Source of the DNA: Mycobacterium arosiense ATCC BAA-1401 = DSM 45069
GTDB taxonomy: Bacteria > Actinomycetota > Actinomycetes > Mycobacteriales > Mycobacteriaceae
Reading direction: 5' to 3'
Assembly (NCBI RefSeq): GCF_002086125.1
Contig: NZ_MVHG01000014.1
Location: 1 to 64,000 of the forward strand
Length of the DNA: 64,000 nucleotides
Under the pieces are notes generated by a model. That model made no database searches and was not told the DNA's origin. It saw only the letters and a program-made list of their open reading frames with translations. A program made the position numbers and the translations under genes. Shown in pieces: positions 62,008 to 64,000 of the stretch. Numbering within the stretch: the first letter of the stretch is position 1; each line of letters begins with the position of its first letter.

Positions 62008-64000
62008 TCAGCGCCACAACCGCGGCTGCACACCCAGCGCTCTGGCCCGGACCCACCAGGCGGCCTCGATCGCGGCCGCGCCCAGCACGCCGACGCCCAG
62101 CGCCATGGAGGTCACCGCGACATTGGAGGGGTCGAGCAGGAACGCCTTGCGCGCCAGCGGAAGGCTGAAAATCACCACATAGGCCAGGCCCGAAGCGATT
62201 ATCAGCGCCACCCGCCACCACTGGTAGGGGCGGGCCACCACCGCCAGCACCCACAGCGCCGTCATCAGCAACGTGATCAGCGCCGCGGTCGACGCCTGAT
62301 CCTGTTGGGCGAAGGTGGCGTGACGGCCGTGATAGGCCAGCAGGTAGGAGGCGAACGTCGCGGCTCCGACGATCAGTCCGCAGGGCAGCGCCGAGGTGAG
62401 CACCCGGCGCACCAAGCCCGAGTGGGCGCGTTCGTTGTTGGGCGCCAGCGACAGGATGAACGACGGTATGCCGATGGTGAACCAGGCGGCGATGGTGACG
62501 TGGATGGGTTGGAACGGATACAGCAGCGGGTCGGCCTTCAAGGGTTTGGCGAGCAGGCATTCGATGCCCACCAGCAAGGCCAGCAGGACCGAGTAGACCG
62601 TCTTGGTCAAGAACAGGTTGGCGACGCGCTCGATATTGCCGATCACCCGGCGTCCCTCGCCGACGACGTAGGGCAACGTGGCAAATCTGTTGTCCAGCAG
62701 GACGATTTGAGCAACGGCGCGAGACGCCGGGCTGCCGGCGCCCATCGCGACGCCGATGTCGGCGTCCTTGAGGGCCAGCACGTCGTTGACGCCGTCGCCG
62801 GTCATCGCCACCGCGTGGCCGTGCGATTGCAGGGCGTGCACGATGGCGCGCTTCTGGTCGGGCCGGACCCGGCCGAACGTGGTGTGGGTGTCTAGCGCGT
62901 CGGCCAATAGTGCCGGCTCCGCGGGCAATTGGCGCGCGTCCATCGTCTCGCCGCGCAGTCCGAGCTTGCCGGCGACGGCACCGACCGACACGGCGTTGTC
63001 GCCGGACAGAACCTTGACCGAAACGCCTTGACCGGCAAAGTAATCCAACGTCGCGCGGGCATCCGGTCGCACCTTTTGTTCCAGGATCACCAGCGCGACG
63101 GGGGTGACGCGGCCAGGCGCGTTCGGGTGGTCGACGGCGACGCCGCCGGTCGCGACCAGCAGGACCCGCAGCCCCTGCGCGCCGATCCGTTCGGCCTGTT
63201 CGGCGGCCGCCGATCCCGGCTCGAGCAGCACGTCGGGCGCTCCCATCACCCAATGGCCGTGGCCGGCGAAGGACACCCCGCTCCACTTGGTGGCCGACTT
63301 GAAAGGCGCTGTCGCCGTGGCGGTCCAGCCCGGCGGCTCGCTGTAGGTCTCGGCGATCGCTCGCATGCTCGCGTTGGGTCGCGGGTCCTGGGCGGCCAAC
63401 GCGGCCAGCACGTCGGCGATGGGCTCGCGCTCCCCCGGTTGGTCGAGTTCGTCGACGCGCGCGACCCGCATGCCGCTTTCGGTCAGGGTGCCGGTCTTGT
63501 CCGCGCAGACCACGTCGACCCGAGCGAGTCCCTCGATGGCCGGCAGTTCCTGCACCAGGCAGCGGCGCTGACCGAGCCGGACGACCCCAACCGCGAACGC
63601 GACCGACGTCAGCAACACCAGCCCTTCGGGGACCATGGGGACCAGCGCGCCGACGGTGCGCAGCACGGCCTGCCGCCAGCCCGGGTGCGTGGTGGCGAAC
63701 AGCTGGGTGTAGATGGTGAGCAGACCGGCCGGCACCAAGAGGTAGGTGATGAATTGCAGGATGCGGTTGATGCCGTTGCGCAGTTCGGATTTCACCAGGG
63801 TGAACTTGCTGGCCTCCTCGGCGAGCCTGGTCGCATACGCGTCCGGTCCGACCTTGGTGGCGCGATAGGCGCCGCTGCCGGCGACGACGAAACTGCCCGA
63901 TAGCACCGCGTCACCGGCGGCCTTGGCGATCGGGTCGGCCTCACCGGTCAGCAGCGACTCGTCGACTTCCAGATTCGCCTCTTCGACGACCTCGCCGTCG
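62008..64000 (-). CDS. ctpE: P-type cation ATPase CtpE, 5' end beyond the window
   Basis: The frame is open through the window edge (64000), so the N-terminus is missing; 664 residues are visible of the roughly 800 of CtpE. It shows the actuator loop [14 protein letters not shown], the phosphorylation site [14 protein letters not shown], and the hinge [18 protein letters not shown], plus C-terminal membrane segments. M. tuberculosis and M. smegmatis CtpE is a calcium-uptake ATPase. It lies upstream of the Rv0909-type gene on the same strand, as in M. tuberculosis. Confidence 0.9.
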   Translation of the reverse strand, partial: DGEVVEEANLEVDESLLTGEADPIAKAAGDAVLSGSFVVAGSGAYRATKVGPDAYATRLAEEASKFTLVKSELRNGINRILQFITYLLVPAGLLTIYTQLFATTHPGWRQAVLRTVGALVPMVPEGLVLLTSVAFAVGVVRLGQRRCLVQELPAIEGLARVDVVCADKTGTLTESGMRVARVDELDQPGEREPIADVLAALAAQDPRPNASMRAIAETYSEPPGWTATATAPFKSATKWSGVSFAGHGHWVMGAPDVLLEPGSAAAEQAERIGAQGLRVLLVATGGVAVDHPNAPGRVTPVALVILEQKVRPDARATLDYFAGQGVSVKVLSGDNAVSVGAVAGKLGLRGETMDARQLPAEPALLADALDTHTTFGRVRPDQKRAIVHALQSHGHAVAMTGDGVNDVLALKDADIGVAMGAGSPASRAVAQIVLLDNRFATLPYVVGEGRRVIGNIERVANLFLTKTVYSVLLALLVGIECLLAKPLKADPLLYPFQPIHVTIAAWFTIGIPSFILSLAPNNERAHSGLVRRVLTSALPCGLIVGAATFASYLLAYHGRHATFAQQDQASTAALITLLMTALWVLAVVARPYQWWRVALIIASGLAYVVIFSLPLARKAFLLDPSNVAVTSMALGVGVLGAAAIEAAWWVRARALGVQPRLWR

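Noticed and set aside
61682-63286. 534-codon minus-strand ORF
   Set aside because: It overlaps ctpE in another frame and reads as Arg/Gly-rich low complexity, while ctpE has all P-type ATPase motifs.

Overview
This is a chromosomal segment from a Mycobacterium, probably a slow grower outside the M. tuberculosis complex. The base composition is high GC. Gene order follows, in reverse, the M. tuberculosis stretch Rv0955 to Rv0908: perM, Rv0954, Rv0953c, sucD-sucC, Rv0950c, uvrD1, chorismate mutase, pgi, Rv0945, Rv0944, Rv0943c, Rv0941c, Rv0940c, Rv0939, ligD, mku, a pst cluster, Rv0927c, Rv0926c, mntH, Rv0923c, then Rv0913c, Rv0912, Rv0910, Rv0909 and ctpE. It keeps cobF and a full-length Fpg/Nei-type glycosylase gene, both lost or shortened in M. 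tuberculosis. Homologue names are from memory of the families; no search was run.

Layout. 1-14250: core genes for cell division (perM, Rv0954-like), the TCA cycle (sucCD), cell wall (M23 peptidase), DNA repair (uvrD1), aromatic biosynthesis and glycolysis (pgi). 14251-24770: SDR, Fpg-like, cobF, a diiron oxygenase coupled to a BVMO-like/DUF4873 protein, a STAS/ATPase protein, an F420-type oxidoreductase, a crotonase, a methyltransferase and a two-domain FAH/MBL enzyme. 24767-32887: the NHEJ genes ligD and mku, separated by a four-gene polyol operon (two mannitol-type dehydrogenases, HAD phosphatase, PfkB kinase). 32894-37368: pstA1, pstC2, pstS3 and a tandem pstS3-like copy, with no pstB. 37610-42733: SDR, a frameshifted reductase, mntH, a fused GGCT/poly-gamma-glutamate hydrolase and another F420-type oxidoreductase.

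42832-53538 is an integrated element of about 10.7 kb in the 3' end of a tRNA-Arg(CCT), bounded by 25-bp direct repeats. It carries a tyrosine integrase, two small HTH proteins, a DUF3631 ATPase, HNH nuclease, terminase large subunit, portal, scaffold-like protein, HK97-type capsid and three connector-type proteins. It has no tail, lysis or recognisable small-terminase gene. This is the layout of a capsid-forming phage satellite related in style to phiRv1/phiRv2. Two matching arrays of a GGTYAAC motif lie at the two ends of the DUF3631 gene and look like origin iterons. A three-gene plus-strand cargo cassette with its own terminator sits at the left end.

53539-58791 is sparse accessory DNA: a four-copy repeat resembling an IS end, small unknown ORFs and a secreted DUF4185 protein (candidate endo-D-arabinanase). 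58792-64000 returns to the core: a frameshifted carotenoid oxygenase, a VOC protein, a membrane protein, the Rv0909/Rv0910-type pair and the 3' part of ctpE.

Regulation visible in sequence: three KstR-type operators (before two F420-type oxidoreductases and an SDR), a CRP-type site between sucC and the M23 gene, a shared motif before both pstS genes, and inverted repeats before the diiron oxygenase and mntH.
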